A stretch of 64,000 nucleotides of DNA from Flavobacteriaceae bacterium R38 (GCA_009901575.1 WXYP01000001.1:682001-746000); one strand, 5' to 3'. Counted from the stretch's first letter, positions 17,107-26,328 are shown. Numbers and translations: made by a program. The notes: generated by a model from the letters alone, not told the origin.

Positions 17107-17228
17107 CTTTACTTTCTTTTATGTAGAATAATCAGGCTTTTCGGATTTAAAATTCAGATAAATTAAAGATTAACATTCTTTGTAAAACTTTTACATGGGA
17201 TTATCACTTAAAAGTCATAAAAACTAAG

Positions 17229-17236
17229 TAATTTTG
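17229..17236 (+). promoter_or_regulatory. Candidate -7 element for ccsBA
   Basis: TAATTTTG fits TAnnTTTG, 35 bases before the ATG at 17271. No clear -33 TTG at the expected distance. Confidence 0.35.
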
Positions 17237-17270
17237 CATGCTGAAATTTAGATCGTAATCTCCTTTTATA

Positions 17271-20200
17271 ATGAATGATAAACTCAAGGATACGCTTAAA
17301 AAGATTTTCTTCTCTACACGACTAATGGCTATTCTTTTTATTGTTTTTGCTACAGCCATGGCTTTCGGAACTTTTATTGAAACCTGGTATGGAACAACGA
17401 CGGCTAGAATATGGATTTATAATGCCTGGTGGTTTGAAGTAATTATAATATTTTTTGCCATCAACTTTACAGGTAATATTTTTAGATATAAACTTTTGAG
17501 GAAAGAGAAATGGGCAGTACTACTGCTTCATATTTCCTGGATTTTAATTATTGCCGGAGCTTTTGTAACAAGGTATATAAGTTATGAAGGCATTATGCCT
17601 ATAAGAGAAGGGAATGTTGAGAGTTCTTTTTTTTCTGAAAAAACATACTTAACTGTTTTAGTTGATGGAGAAATTAACGGACAGCCAAGAAGAAAAAGGT
17701 TAGAATCTGATATCATGGCTTCTGAAAAAGGGATGACAACCTTGTTCAGATGGAGAAAATTACCGTGGAATGATGATTTTAACGGACAGGATTTTAAAAT
17801 TTCTTATAGTGGTTTTATCAATGGGGCTCACGAAAGTTTAATTCCTGATGAAGCAGGGGATACGTACCTGAAAATAGTTGAAGCAGGAGACGGTAACAGG
17901 CATGATCATTATCTTAAAAGCGGAGAGGTAACCAGCATACACAATGTGCTGTTCGCCTTGAATAAACTTACTCCGGGAGCTATAAATATTAATACTGATA
18001 GTACCGATTACACAATTTCTTCTCCTTTTGAAGGAGACTTTATGCGTATGGCAGATCAGTTTAGAGGAACGGTTACAAAAGATAGTATACAACCGTTAAT
18101 GCTCCGATCTTTATACAATACGGGAGGAATTCAATTTGTAATTCCGGAAGATATAGTTAAAGGTTCATATGGAATTGTACCATTACCTCGCAAAGAAGTT
18201 ACGAAACAATCTCAAGATGCATTAATTGTTAATGTTACTGTTGATGGGAAAACTGAACAGATAAAACTACTTGGAAGCAAGGGGAGAACAAACCAACCTA
18301 AAAGTTTAAGTTTAGGCGGATTGGATTTCCACCTTTCTTATGGCTCCAGGTTAGAACAATTACCATTTAAAATACGGTTAAATGATTTTATAGCAGAAAA
18401 GTATCCGGGTACCGAAAATGGATATTCTGCATTTAGAAGTAAAATTACAGTTGAAGATGAGCGTTCATTTGATTATGATATTTTTATGAACCATGTATTA
18501 GATCATGGGGGATACAGGTTTTTTCAAGCTTCTTTTGATCCCGATGAAAAAGGGACCGTTCTTTCTGTGAATTATGATTTCTGGGGAACATGGATTACGT
18601 ATATTGGTTACTTCTTACTATACTTAGGTTTAATGGGGATTATGTTCTCCGGAAAAACACGTTTTAAAGATTTGGGAGCTATGCTTGTGAAGATAAAAGA
18701 CAAGAAAGCGAAACTAACTTCTATTATCGTGCTACTTCTTTGCATGCAAGGATATGCACAGGAAACTAGTGATGATGGGCACAGTCAGATCAATCATTTA
18801 TTGCCAACACAGCAGCAAATAGATTCTATTATAGAAGCAACTACAGTTTCTAAAGAACATGCGGCTAAGTTTGCAGCATTGGTTATTCAGGATGAAGGAG
18901 GGAGAATGAAGCCAATTCATACATATGCATCAGAATTGCTCAGAAAGTTAAGTAAAAGTAATTCTTATGAAGGTTTAGATGCCAACCAGGTGTTTTTGTC
19001 AATGATGCAAAGTCCGTTGGCTTGGTATAACGCTCCATTTATTTATATTACTTCAAAGAATGATAGTATTCGTAAGGTAATAGGAGTACCATCAGATCAG
19101 GAATATGTAAAGGCAGTTGATTTTTTTGATAAAAATGGAAACTTTAAATTGACTCCTTATTTAGAAGAAGCTTATGCTACTAATACTCCAAATCAGTTTC
19201 AAAAAGGATTTAGAGAGTTTGATCTTAAACTCGGATTATTAAACAGAGCATTAGGAGGAGATATTTTGAGGATTTATCCGCTTCCTAATGATGAAAATAA
19301 CAAATGGGTTTCTGCTGTAGAGTTTAACGCAGGGCAACTGGCAGCACAAGATTCTTTATATAGTAATTTTATAAAGAAATCTATTCCGTTTTATCTTTTG
19401 TCATTACGACAAGCCAAAATATCGGGAGGATATAATCAGGCAGATCAGTTACTACAAGCATTTAAACAAAATCAAGTCAACTATGGTTCAGAAGTAATGC
19501 CATCAGACAACAAGATACAGGCAGAAATACTATATAACGAGGTTAATATTTTTGAAAAATTATTGATTTGGTATATGGTTATTGGATTAATCATGTTCTT
19601 CCTGGTCATAGGGCAAATCTTTAAAGAAGGGAAAGTGATGAACTTTTCCATTAAAACTTGCATGACTGGAATAATCATATTATTTATTCTTCATACAGCT
19701 GGGCTTATATTCAGGTGGTATATAAGCGGACATGCACCATGGAGTGATGCTTATGAAAGTGTAATCTATGTATCCTGGGCAACGATGGGAATTGGCCTGG
19801 CATTTGGAAGAAAAAGTAAATTAACGGTAGCCGCTACTGCTTTTGTAACAGCGATTATTCTTTTAGGAGCACATATGAATTGGTTAGATCCGGCTATTGC
19901 AAATCTTACTCCTGTTTTAAATAGTTATTGGTTAATGATCCATGTGGCAGTGATTGTAGGTAGTTATGGTCCGTTTACATTAGGAATGATTCTCGGAGTA
20001 ACTTCTCTTCTTTTAATATTGATGACAACTCAAAAGAATAAAAAGAGAATGGATCTTCACATTAAAGAACTGACAGTTATTAATGAATTAACACTTACTG
20101 CCGGACTTTTAATGTTTACCATAGGAAACTTTTTAGGCGGGCAATGGGCAAATGAAAGTTGGGGACGTTATTGGGGATGGGACCCTAAAGAAACCTGGGC

Positions 20201-20474
20201 TTTAATTAGTATTATGGTGTACGCTTTTGTGTTACATATGCGTTTGGTGCCCGGTTTAAGAGGCAGATGGACATTTAATTTTGCCAGTATTGTTGCTTTT
20301 GCCAGTATCATGATGACGTATTTTGGGGTGAATTTTTACCTATCTGGGTTACACAGTTATGCCAGTGGAGATAAAGTAATTACTCCGTCTATTGTATTGT
20401 ATTCTGTAGCTTTTGTATTGATTTTAGGAGCTCTGAGCTTTTGGAGATATAGAATACATTATAAAAAGAAATAA
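17271..20474 (+). CDS. ccsBA: Fused cytochrome c synthase CcsBA (ResB-ResC)
   Basis: System II cytochrome c biogenesis protein that exports haem and ligates it to apocytochrome c at the outer face of the inner membrane. 1067 residues, the usual size for fused Bacteroidota/epsilonproteobacterial forms. The N-terminal ResB/CcsB-like part has membrane helices (residues 15-110), a large periplasmic domain to about 430, then another helix. A second periplasmic stretch of about 250 residues begins with TSDDGHSQINHLLPT. The C-terminal CcsA/ResC part has the tryptophan-rich haem loop WGRYWGWDPKETWALI and flanking histidines (LHTAGLIFRWYISGHAPW and MIHVAVIVGSYG). No thiol-reduction partner (CcdA/ResA) is in the window. 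It is monocistronic, downstream of the truncated globin. Confidence 0.95.
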   Translation: MNDKLKDTLKKIFFSTRLMAILFIVFATAMAFGTFIETWYGTTTARIWIYNAWWFEVIIIFFAINFTGNIFRYKLLRKEKWAVLLLHISWILIIAGAFVTRYISYEGIMPIREGNVESSFFSEKTYLTVLVDGEINGQPRRKRLESDIMASEKGMTTLFRWRKLPWNDDFNGQDFKISYSGFINGAHESLIPDEAGDTYLKIVEAGDGNRHDHYLKSGEVTSIHNVLFALNKLTPGAININTDSTDYTISSPFEGDFMRMADQFRGTVTKDSIQPLMLRSLYNTGGIQFVIPEDIVKGSYGIVPLPRKEVTKQSQDALIVNVTVDGKTEQIKLLGSKGRTNQPKSLSLGGLDFHLSYGSRLEQLPFKIRLNDFIAEKYPGTENGYSAFRSKITVEDERSFDYDIFMNHVLDHGGYRFFQASFDPDEKGTVLSVNYDFWGTWITYIGYFLLYLGLMGIMFSGKTRFKDLGAMLVKIKDKKAKLTSIIVLLLCMQGYAQETSDDGHSQINHLLPTQQQIDSIIEATTVSKEHAAKFAALVIQDEGGRMKPIHTYASELLRKLSKSNSYEGLDANQVFLSMMQSPLAWYNAPFIYITSKNDSIRKVIGVPSDQEYVKAVDFFDKNGNFKLTPYLEEAYATNTPNQFQKGFREFDLKLGLLNRALGGDILRIYPLPNDENNKWVSAVEFNAGQLAAQDSLYSNFIKKSIPFYLLSLRQAKISGGYNQADQLLQAFKQNQVNYGSEVMPSDNKIQAEILYNEVNIFEKLLIWYMVIGLIMFFLVIGQIFKEGKVMNFSIKTCMTGIIILFILHTAGLIFRWYISGHAPWSDAYESVIYVSWATMGIGLAFGRKSKLTVAATAFVTAIILLGAHMNWLDPAIANLTPVLNSYWLMIHVAVIVGSYGPFTLGMILGVTSLLLILMTTQKNKKRMDLHIKELTVINELTLTAGLLMFTIGNFLGGQWANESWGRYWGWDPKETWALISIMVYAFVLHMRLVPGLRGRWTFNFASIVAFASIMMTYFGVNFYLSGLHSYASGDKVITPSIVLYSVAFVLILGALSFWRYRIHYKKK

Positions 20475-20601
20475 AGAAGTAGGGGGGATTATTATAGCTT
20501 AGGTGAAATATAAATAAAGTTCTTACAAGTATAAAAAAGTATTGAAATTAGGTGATCTTTAGTTTAAGCTAGTAAGCTTAGCTTATTAGGTAATGGTTTT
20601 A

Positions 20602-21225
20602 TTATTTTATTACTATCCAATCTGCTTTAATGTCTAAGTTTTTAAGGTCAGACGGAATTTCCAATTCAAGATAATCTCCAATAGTTTTTTCATCAGTCTT
20701 AAATACAAATTCCCAATTATTAGTTGTGTCAGAAATGTATTCCCATCTATTCATTAAATCTTGATTAACCTTTATATTAGGATACTTGTCTGAGATCTTT
20801 TTTACAGTCGAATTTGGATTGAGTTTATTAGTTGTAATTAATTTTTGTGAAGCTGCAATTATAAACAAAAGAGTATCTGTGTCAAGTTTTGGTATCAGTC
20901 CAAATACTAAGCTATCTTTATGATAATATAAATACGCTGGACTACCGCCACCATAACCAAACTTTGTAGCTTGATTAACTTCTTTTTTAAGTTCTTTGAA
21001 TTTTTGTTCTGCTTCCGCAATAGTCATCCCTATTTTAATTTCTCCCAGTTGTCCTTTCTTGATTTTAAAATTCTTATAACCGAAAGTTGTTACTTCTGAG
21101 AACTTATTAGTTGTTGATTCAGGTTTTGTTCGTTTCGATTGTTCTGATTTCTTACTTTCATCTGAAGACTGATTGCAACTCCAAAGTAATATTAATACTA
21201 ATAGATGTGTTAATTGTCTTATCAT
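20602..21225 (-). CDS. Hypothetical lipoprotein
   Basis: 207 residues, with an SPII signal (MIRQLTHLLVLILLWSC) followed by a charged Ser/Lys/Thr-rich tether of about 35 residues and a globular domain. The domain contains GEIKIGMTIAEAEQKFKELKKE, which resembles the SmpA/OmlA-like or lipoprotein-leader beta-alpha pattern where a signal GMTxxEVxxxLG occurs. I do not recognise a family. It is followed by a weak hairpin at 20565-20585 without a T tract. The neighbours upstream on the same strand are two more small envelope proteins with A+T-rich gaps, suggesting an accessory cluster rather than an operon. Confidence 0.6.
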   Translation of the reverse strand: MIRQLTHLLVLILLWSCNQSSDESKKSEQSKRTKPESTTNKFSEVTTFGYKNFKIKKGQLGEIKIGMTIAEAEQKFKELKKEVNQATKFGYGGGSPAYLYYHKDSLVFGLIPKLDTDTLLFIIAASQKLITTNKLNPNSTVKKISDKYPNIKVNQDLMNRWEYISDTTNNWEFVFKTDEKTIGDYLELEIPSDLKNLDIKADWIVIK

Positions 21226-21316
21226 ATTTTCAATTTATGCCTATTGATCTCATATAGTCACTATTTACATGTTAAATTAACTATTATTTTTGAATGAGAA
21301 TTGTAGTTATATAAAT

Positions 21317-21793
21317 TTATTTCCTCTTATAAATCAATACATATTTTTTTCTGTCGGCAATTGTCATTGAGTCAGTTCCGAAGATTAAAATTCTTTTCTT
21401 AATGGCTTTTTGATAATAAAATCCATCATTCCTTTTAGTTACAATTTTAGCTTTTTTTAAAGAAGGCAGATAAGGACTGGTAGGTTCGATTCGTAATTCC
21501 AGATTTATTTCGTTCGTTTTTTTATTCAAAGACCAAGTTCCGTATGAAACGTTCAAACGATTAAAACTTTTATAAGTTCCGTTGTCATTGAAAATATAGT
21601 TGTCTCGATTTACTTTTTCAATTCCCATTTCTTGGCCAAATCTTGTCAAAGGAATATTTGTCTGTTTTTCTCCTTTTTCATCTTGCAATTCGATAAATGT
21701 CCATTCTCCGATTAAATCAGATTCGACTATTTCTTGAGAAATTCCAATATGGAAAATTAGAAAAGTTAATATTGTTGATATAATTTTTTTCAT
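21317..21793 (-). CDS. Secreted lipocalin-like protein
   Basis: 158 residues with a signal peptide (MKKIISTILTFLIFHIGISQ). The mature part starts with DLIGEWTFIELQD and continues NGTYKSFNRLNVSYGTWSLN, the GxW...GTY...GxW strand pattern of Bacteroidota lipocalin-like proteins (single beta-barrel that may bind a lipid-like ligand). No enzymatic residues are obvious. It stands alone: 91 bases to the downstream gene and 124 bases to the upstream gene, all A+T-rich. Family assignment is by motif only and ligand is unknown. Confidence 0.65.
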   Translation of the reverse strand: MKKIISTILTFLIFHIGISQEIVESDLIGEWTFIELQDEKGEKQTNIPLTRFGQEMGIEKVNRDNYIFNDNGTYKSFNRLNVSYGTWSLNKKTNEINLELRIEPTSPYLPSLKKAKIVTKRNDGFYYQKAIKKRILIFGTDSMTIADRKKYVLIYKRK

Positions 21794-21917
21794 ATTATGA
21801 ATAATATTTCGGCTACAAGTATTTGAGTGGATTGATACTTAACTTTGCAAATATGCATCAAGCTGAGAAGTAAAGTAGAATAAGCAATTACTTATGGCCC
21901 TTCTTGTGCTCATTAAT

Positions 21918-22433
21918 TTATATTTTGAATGGAATCTTTAATTCCTCCGTACTGAACCTGGTTTTTGATTCCATCTCCCTAAGGAATTCGATAAATCCTG
22001 TGGAGTGTTGTAAAACAATTATTTTTTCCAATTTCGTATAGAGTTTTAAATATCCTGATATAGCATTGAATTTGATAGTTTCAATATCAGTCCATTCAAT
22101 AATTCGCTTTTTTCTCCTCCAGTTCGTTGAAATTATTTTCCTGCCGTTGAATACTAATTGATAGTTATAATACCATGTTAAAGTAATAACTCCCAAACCG
22201 AAGAACATTGATACGACAATTGGAGCTAATACTACTATTTCTTCATTCCAATTAATAATTGCAGCGTTTAATAGAAATGAACCTATGAGACAACAAATAA
22301 TCCCAACCCATTTATAACTCTTATTTAGTTTTAGACAGAACTGTCCGTGAACATTTTTTTTTAATTTCTTACTGGATTGGAAATCGGCGTATAGAAGAAA
22401 TAAGCCGGTTATAATTGGTAGAATTATTCCCAT
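21918..22433 (-). CDS. Small membrane protein with a possible PH-like cytosolic domain
   Basis: 171 residues with a first hydrophobic helix (MGIILPIITGLFLLYA), two more (WVGIICCLIGSFLLNAAII and EIVVLAPIVVSMFFGLGVITLTWYY), then a soluble C-terminal domain. The soluble part reads like the bacterial PH/DUF6560-type beta-sandwich (VFNGRKIISTNWRRKKRIIEWTDIETIKF). Such proteins are common and of unknown role. The gene has no clear operon partner. The family name is tentative. Confidence 0.55.
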   Translation of the reverse strand: MGIILPIITGLFLLYADFQSSKKLKKNVHGQFCLKLNKSYKWVGIICCLIGSFLLNAAIINWNEEIVVLAPIVVSMFFGLGVITLTWYYNYQLVFNGRKIISTNWRRKKRIIEWTDIETIKFNAISGYLKLYTKLEKIIVLQHSTGFIEFLREMESKTRFSTEELKIPFKI

Positions 22434-22682
22434 TTCGTTTGGTTAGGTTTTATTAAGTACAACTACTATATGTAATTAATATTAGTCATATATCTATTGT
22501 AACTCTAATATAACAGTATATTTTTAAAGTAAGAAAAATATTAAAATATAATGAAAAAGAGGAATAGAACCAGCTATTTTACCAAATCCTTCTTTTGGAA
22601 GAGTAAAAATTAATCTAAGGATATTAGAGGAATCTATCGTTAATGATGGATCTTTTTTAAAGAAAAAATCAAACTATAAACT

Positions 22683-23165
22683 TTAATCTATAATTAATTC
22701 TTCAATTCTTTGAAAACTTTGAGAAGTTATACAAAGTTCATTTGGCCCGCAAGGAGGAAATGTAAAAGTTAATGTATCTCCATCAATTGAAAATGTAAAT
22801 ATCCGCTGTTGGTTAGCCTCTTGCATTTCTAAATCTTCGAAGCTTGAGAAAAGAGTATTTGAATCGTTATGGATAAAAATTTCTAATAAATTAAGTGTTA
22901 ACCTGTCTCCATTAACTTCATAATTACCCGATGCGAAATAGCGATAGCCTAATAAGACATTTGCTTCATCCTGAATTATTGTTGAAACCGTAAAAGTACT
23001 ATCGGGATTAAAATCATATTGGAAGGACTGACTTAAATTACTATTTTCTATAGCCGAATTATTTGCCCATATACCACTTAACAGATCAGAGAAGTCTTCT
23101 TCAGAATCACTTGTGCAAGAGTTAAAAATAGAGAGTAGCGTGAAAAAAATGAATAGCTTTTTCAT
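22683..23165 (-). CDS. Lipocalin-like lipoprotein
   Basis: 160 residues, SPII signal (MKKLFIFFTLLSIFNSC), a short Ser/Asp/Glu tether, then a beta-rich domain with LSGIWANN, FQYDFNPDSTFTV and GNYEVNGDRLTLNL. This is the GxW...F...GxY layout of lipocalin-like (Lipocalin_5/DUF5004-like) lipoproteins of Bacteroidota. Two cysteines flank a loop near the C-terminus (PPCGPNELC), a possible disulfide. Function unknown. Confidence 0.6.
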   Translation of the reverse strand: MKKLFIFFTLLSIFNSCTSDSEEDFSDLLSGIWANNSAIENSNLSQSFQYDFNPDSTFTVSTIIQDEANVLLGYRYFASGNYEVNGDRLTLNLLEIFIHNDSNTLFSSFEDLEMQEANQQRIFTFSIDGDTLTFTFPPCGPNELCITSQSFQRIEELIID

Positions 23166-23245
23166 GGTTTGGTAGTTTTTATAATAAAGATGTTATTTTT
23201 TATAAAAGGTTGCGTCAGATTTCTTATTTATAATGAAACGGGTTG

Positions 23246-23253
23246 TATTTTTG
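23246..23253 (+). promoter_or_regulatory. -7 element of the cupin-like gene
   Basis: TATTTTTG fits TAnnTTTG exactly, 27 bases before the ATG at 23280. No -33 TTG at the expected distance. Confidence 0.4.
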
Positions 23254-23279
23254 AGAATATCTGGAAATTGTAACACATT

Positions 23280-23768
23280 ATGCAAAATAACTCTATTACC
23301 TCTAAAATACGTCCGGTTGTGGTCGAATTGGATAACTTTTTTTCCAATCCTTCTATCTTTAAAAAATTAACTACAATTTCAAAAGAGTTGCTTCCAGAAA
23401 TTTCGGCCGAGCAACCATATGCTGTTAGAGATGTATCGACTCGAGAATTTGGAGAAAACTTACCAGGTGAGGTAGGTTCTATTAGGGTAGCAGTTTTTTT
23501 TCCAAATGAGGAAACTAAGATAGAACGACACCCGAATAGTACCCAGTTTCTATTTTCAATTGACGGATCGGGAGAAACAAGAGTGTTGAGAGATCAAAAA
23601 TGGGAAAAGGATGTATATGGTGAAAATTATGAAGCCTCTCTGGATTCACGATGGCATTATGTAGAAAAAAATGCCTGGCATCAATCTGTAGCTGTTGGAA
23701 ACAAACCCTGGACTTTGGTTGCTATTCATACTGCGACAGATGTGCAAGATGAGTATCAGATAGACTAA
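23280..23768 (+). CDS. Cupin-like protein of unknown function
   Basis: 162-residue cytoplasmic protein with no signal peptide. The central block IERHPNSTQFLFSIDGSGETRVL followed 40 residues later by RWHYVEKNAWHQSVAVGNKPWTLVAIHTATD fits a cupin beta-barrel, with His residues in the two motifs as probable metal ligands. Family-level identity is not recognised. Unlike most neighbours it is on the plus strand. It is followed by a long non-coding gap with a tandem repeat. It could be a small metal-dependent dioxygenase-like or a binding protein; the sequence does not decide. Confidence 0.6.
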   Translation: MQNNSITSKIRPVVVELDNFFSNPSIFKKLTTISKELLPEISAEQPYAVRDVSTREFGENLPGEVGSIRVAVFFPNEETKIERHPNSTQFLFSIDGSGETRVLRDQKWEKDVYGENYEASLDSRWHYVEKNAWHQSVAVGNKPWTLVAIHTATDVQDEYQID

Positions 23769-23899
23769 GCTTAACTATCATTTAGAATATATCTCGAATA
23801 AAATTTTCAATTATCTAAAACCACTCGAACTGACATAAAAACTTATACTTATCTTAATTTAATCAATGCCCTCATAAGAATAAACTTTTAGCATTCCTT

Positions 23900-24124
23900 G
23901 TTTAGCTTCGCTGAACCGTAATAGAAGAAACCTGCTAAACTAAAAGCTTTAAGCTACGCTTAATACCTTTTTTATTTGATTCACTTACAAGAATAAATTC
24001 TTGACATATCTATGTTTAGCTTCGCTGAACCGGAATAAAAGAAACCTGCTAAACTAAAAGCTTTAAGCTACGCTTAATACCTTTTTTATTTGATTACCTT
24101 ACAAGAATAAATTCTTGACATTTC
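23900..24124. repeat. Tandem 114-bp repeat with internal hairpins
   Basis: Copy A begins at 23900 and copy B at 24014, a period of 114. They differ at only about six positions. A partial third unit is seen just before copy A (AAGAATAAACTTTTAG at 23877-23892). Each unit contains a hairpin GTTTAGC-TTC-GCTGAAC (one G-T pair) and a perfect TAAGC-TAC-GCTTA hairpin. The units hold no open frame. Confidence 0.85.
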
Positions 24125-24128
24125 TCAA

Positions 24129-24162
24129 ATAAAAAAGCTTTCAGGTTTCTCTGAAAGCTTTT
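24129..24162 (-). terminator. Terminator of the tRNA-His gene
   Basis: 12-bp perfect stem (24133-24144 with 24151-24162), AAAAGCTTTCAG around a 6-base loop, with a T-rich tail on the minus strand, 6 bases after the tRNA 3' end. Confidence 0.8.
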
Positions 24163-24167
24163 GTTTG

Positions 24168-24242
24168 GGTGGAAGACCGGTTTCGAACCGGCGACCTCTA
24201 GAACCACAATCTAGCGCTCTAACCAGCTGAGCTACAACCACC
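24168..24242 (-). tRNA. tRNA-His (anticodon GTG)
   Basis: Cloverleaf read by hand on the minus strand: extra G at position -1, acceptor GTGGTTG, D stem GCTC/GAGC, anticodon stem CTAGA/TCTAG with loop TTGTGGT, T stem GCCGG/CCGGT with loop TTCGAAA, acceptor 3' side CTTCCAC, discriminator C73 and no encoded CCA. G-1 and C73 are the histidine identity pair. Pairs 5-68 and 6-67 are T-T mismatches flanked by G-C pairs (G7-C66). An independent 12-bp terminator follows and a consensus promoter precedes. Confidence 0.93.
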
Positions 24243-24255
24243 ATTTATGCGGGTG

Positions 24256-24286
24256 CAAATGTAATTTATTTGCTAATTTCTTCAAA
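24256..24286 (-). promoter_or_regulatory. Promoter of tRNA-His
   Basis: On the minus strand TTTG (24286-24283), a 19-base spacer, and TACATTTG (24263-24256). Both elements fit the Bacteroidota consensus and lie 14 bases upstream of the tRNA 5' end. Confidence 0.7.
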
Positions 24287-24311
24287 GAAAAAATTAAAAT
24301 ATTTCTGTGTT

Positions 24312-25028
24312 TTATATTAAATCATCTAGTTTGTCAACTGCTACAAAACGTTCTGCTGTGAAACCTTCAGCATATTCAACACCTATAAGCATTCCCAAAT
24401 CTTTTGCCCGGTACGTTACACTTTCTAAAAAAGTAGGATTACTGATAGCGGTAGCAGGGTCTGTGCTTTTGGGGTCGTAAAACTGAGAGTCATAAGCCAA
24501 AACAGCTTCTACTTTCTTTTCAATAAAACCAGAAACATCTACTACAAAATCAGGGGTAATATTTTCCCATTGAATATAGTGATATACTTGTTTAGGTCTC
24601 CAGGCATCTTGCTGTGTTCCTTCAATTTCAGTTTCTATTCTCCTCAATCCGCTTAAAAAACAGGCATCGCTAACCAATTTACTGCCTCTTCCATGATCTA
24701 TATGTCGGTCTCGTATTGCATTACATAATACAACATCTGGTTTGTATTTACGAATCATCTTGATGATTTCTAATTGATGTTCTTTATCATTGACAAAAAA
24801 ACCATCTGCAAACTTCAGGTTTTCTCTTGCAGCCAGACCTAAAATTTCAGCTGCTTTGGCAGCTTCCTGATCTCGTTTTTCTGCAGATCCTCTTGTTCCT
24901 AATTCCCCTCTTGTAAGATCTATTATTCCTACTTTTTTTCCGTTCGCAATCTCTTTAGCCAGTGTTGCTCCGCACCCTAATTCTACATCGTCCGGATGAG
25001 CCCCTAAGGCTAATATATCTAATTTCAT
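24312..25028 (-). CDS. bshB1: Bacillithiol biosynthesis deacetylase BshB1
   Basis: 238-residue PIG-L family Zn enzyme that deacetylates N-acetylglucosaminyl-malate to glucosaminyl-malate, the second step of bacillithiol synthesis in the cytoplasm. The catalytic motif GAHPDDVELGCG is at residues 10-20 (His11, Asp13, Asp14), and the second site is RDRHIDHGRG (His109, His112). The family-specific AYDSQFYDP block is also present. It lies 42 bases after the PLP transsulfuration gene, so the two are probably cotranscribed, linking cysteine/thiol supply to bacillithiol. The first and last bacillithiol genes (bshA, bshC) are not in the window. Confidence 0.95.
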   Translation of the reverse strand: MKLDILALGAHPDDVELGCGATLAKEIANGKKVGIIDLTRGELGTRGSAEKRDQEAAKAAEILGLAARENLKFADGFFVNDKEHQLEIIKMIRKYKPDVVLCNAIRDRHIDHGRGSKLVSDACFLSGLRRIETEIEGTQQDAWRPKQVYHYIQWENITPDFVVDVSGFIEKKVEAVLAYDSQFYDPKSTDPATAISNPTFLESVTYRAKDLGMLIGVEYAEGFTAERFVAVDKLDDLI

Positions 25029-25070
25029 AAATTCTTTATATGTGTTTTTATTTGTATTGAAAATCTAAAA

Positions 25071-26243
25071 TTAACTCAATACTTCAACCTGTGATTTTAC
25101 TTTTTCTAATGCTTTTTCAATATCTTCAACGATATCTTTGGTGTCTTCTATTCCGACAGATAAACGTAATAATCCATCTTTGATTCCCTGTTCTTTTCTT
25201 TCTTCTTCACTAATCAATGCGTGAGAGGTAAGTACAGGAGACATAATGGTGCTTTCTACACCTGCCAGACTCATAACCGATTTGATCAGTCTTAAGCTTT
25301 TTTGAAACTCCAAAGCATCGAGTCCTTCTTTTAATTCAAAAGAAAGCATTCCTCCAAAACCATTCATTTGTGATTTTGCCAATTCATAATCAGGGTGTGA
25401 TTTTAATCCCGGATAATATACCTGCGCTATATCTTTGTGTTTAGACAGGTATTTAGCTATTTTTTTTGCATTCTTATTTTGAGTTTTCACTCTTATACCT
25501 AAAGTTTTTATACTTCGTTCTAACAACCATACGGTATAATCACTTAGCGTTCCTCCCAGATTTTTTCCTAATTGAAAAATACGATCTATATTTTCTTCTG
25601 ATGCAGCTACTGCTCCAGCTAAAATATCACTATGACCTCCCAGGTATTTTGTGGCGCTATGCATCACTATATCGATACCAAAATCAATCGGGTTTTGATT
25701 TACAGGACTTGCAAAGGTATTGTCTATCATTGACACTAAATTGTGTTTTTTAGCCAATTTTGCTATTCTGCTAAGATCCGTAATTGTCAGTAACGGATTA
25801 GAAGGAGTTTCAATATAAATTACTTTAGTGTTAGGCTGTAATGCTTTTTCAAAATCTTCTACTTGAGAACCATTAATAAACGTGTATTCTATTCCGAATT
25901 TATTAAACTCTTCATTAATAAAATTAGTAGTTCCGCCATAAAGAGTATTTTGTAATACAATATGATCTCCTTTTTGTAAAAAAGCTAATAAAGAAGTACT
26001 GATTGCTGCCATCCCACTACTAAAAATCAATGCAGCTTCTGCATGTTCTAACGCTGCCAGCTTTTTGCAAAGCGCTTGCTGATTAGGAGTATTAAAATAA
26101 CGCGGATACCTTTTTTCGTCAATATCTTCAAAGGCATATGCAGTTGCCATATAAAGAGGAGAAACTGCTCCTTTAAATTTATCATCTGCTACTTCTCCCA
26201 CATGGGTACAAACAGTATTAATTCCTAATTTATCTTTAGCCAT
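25071..26243 (-). CDS. PLP-dependent transsulfuration enzyme (cystathionine gamma-synthase / beta-lyase / methionine gamma-lyase family)
   Basis: 390-residue Cys/Met-metabolism PLP enzyme of fold type I. The Schiff-base lysine is in SATKYLGGHSD (Lys199), the phosphate-binding loop is SSGMAA, and Asp174 in MIDNTFASP would pair with the pyridine nitrogen. The family catalyses interconversion of cystathionine, cysteine, homocysteine and methionine; motifs alone do not decide among gamma-synthase, beta-lyase, gamma-lyase or O-acetylhomoserine sulfhydrylase. Its position 42 bases before bshB1 hints that it feeds cysteine to bacillithiol. A near-perfect terminator hairpin separates it from the MATE gene. 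Confidence 0.9.
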   Translation of the reverse strand: MAKDKLGINTVCTHVGEVADDKFKGAVSPLYMATAYAFEDIDEKRYPRYFNTPNQQALCKKLAALEHAEAALIFSSGMAAISTSLLAFLQKGDHIVLQNTLYGGTTNFINEEFNKFGIEYTFINGSQVEDFEKALQPNTKVIYIETPSNPLLTITDLSRIAKLAKKHNLVSMIDNTFASPVNQNPIDFGIDIVMHSATKYLGGHSDILAGAVAASEENIDRIFQLGKNLGGTLSDYTVWLLERSIKTLGIRVKTQNKNAKKIAKYLSKHKDIAQVYYPGLKSHPDYELAKSQMNGFGGMLSFELKEGLDALEFQKSLRLIKSVMSLAGVESTIMSPVLTSHALISEEERKEQGIKDGLLRLSVGIEDTKDIVEDIEKALEKVKSQVEVLS

Positions 26244-26328
26244 AATTTAAAAATTTGATGCCCCTAAATTACGAAATAGGATTCTAATTTTTTACAGGTC
26301 ATTTTCATAAAATATTGTGAAGTTTATA

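Larger units (their letters stand above)
23769..24167. other. Non-coding gap before tRNA-His
   Basis: About 400 bases containing the tandem 114-bp repeat (23900-24124) and the tRNA-His terminator (24129-24162). No gene was found. Confidence 0.7.

Noticed and set aside
20565-20585. Hairpin TAAGCTA-N7-TAGCTTA after ccsBA
   Set aside because: No T tract and short arms, so not called a terminator.
22555-22686. Open stretch with coding-like sequence (KRGIEPAILPNPSFGRVKINLRI) between two genes, reminiscent of a truncated sorting-domain tail
   Set aside because: Only 43 codons, no start or known homologue, and it overlaps the end of the next gene. It may be a gene remnant but evidence is too thin.
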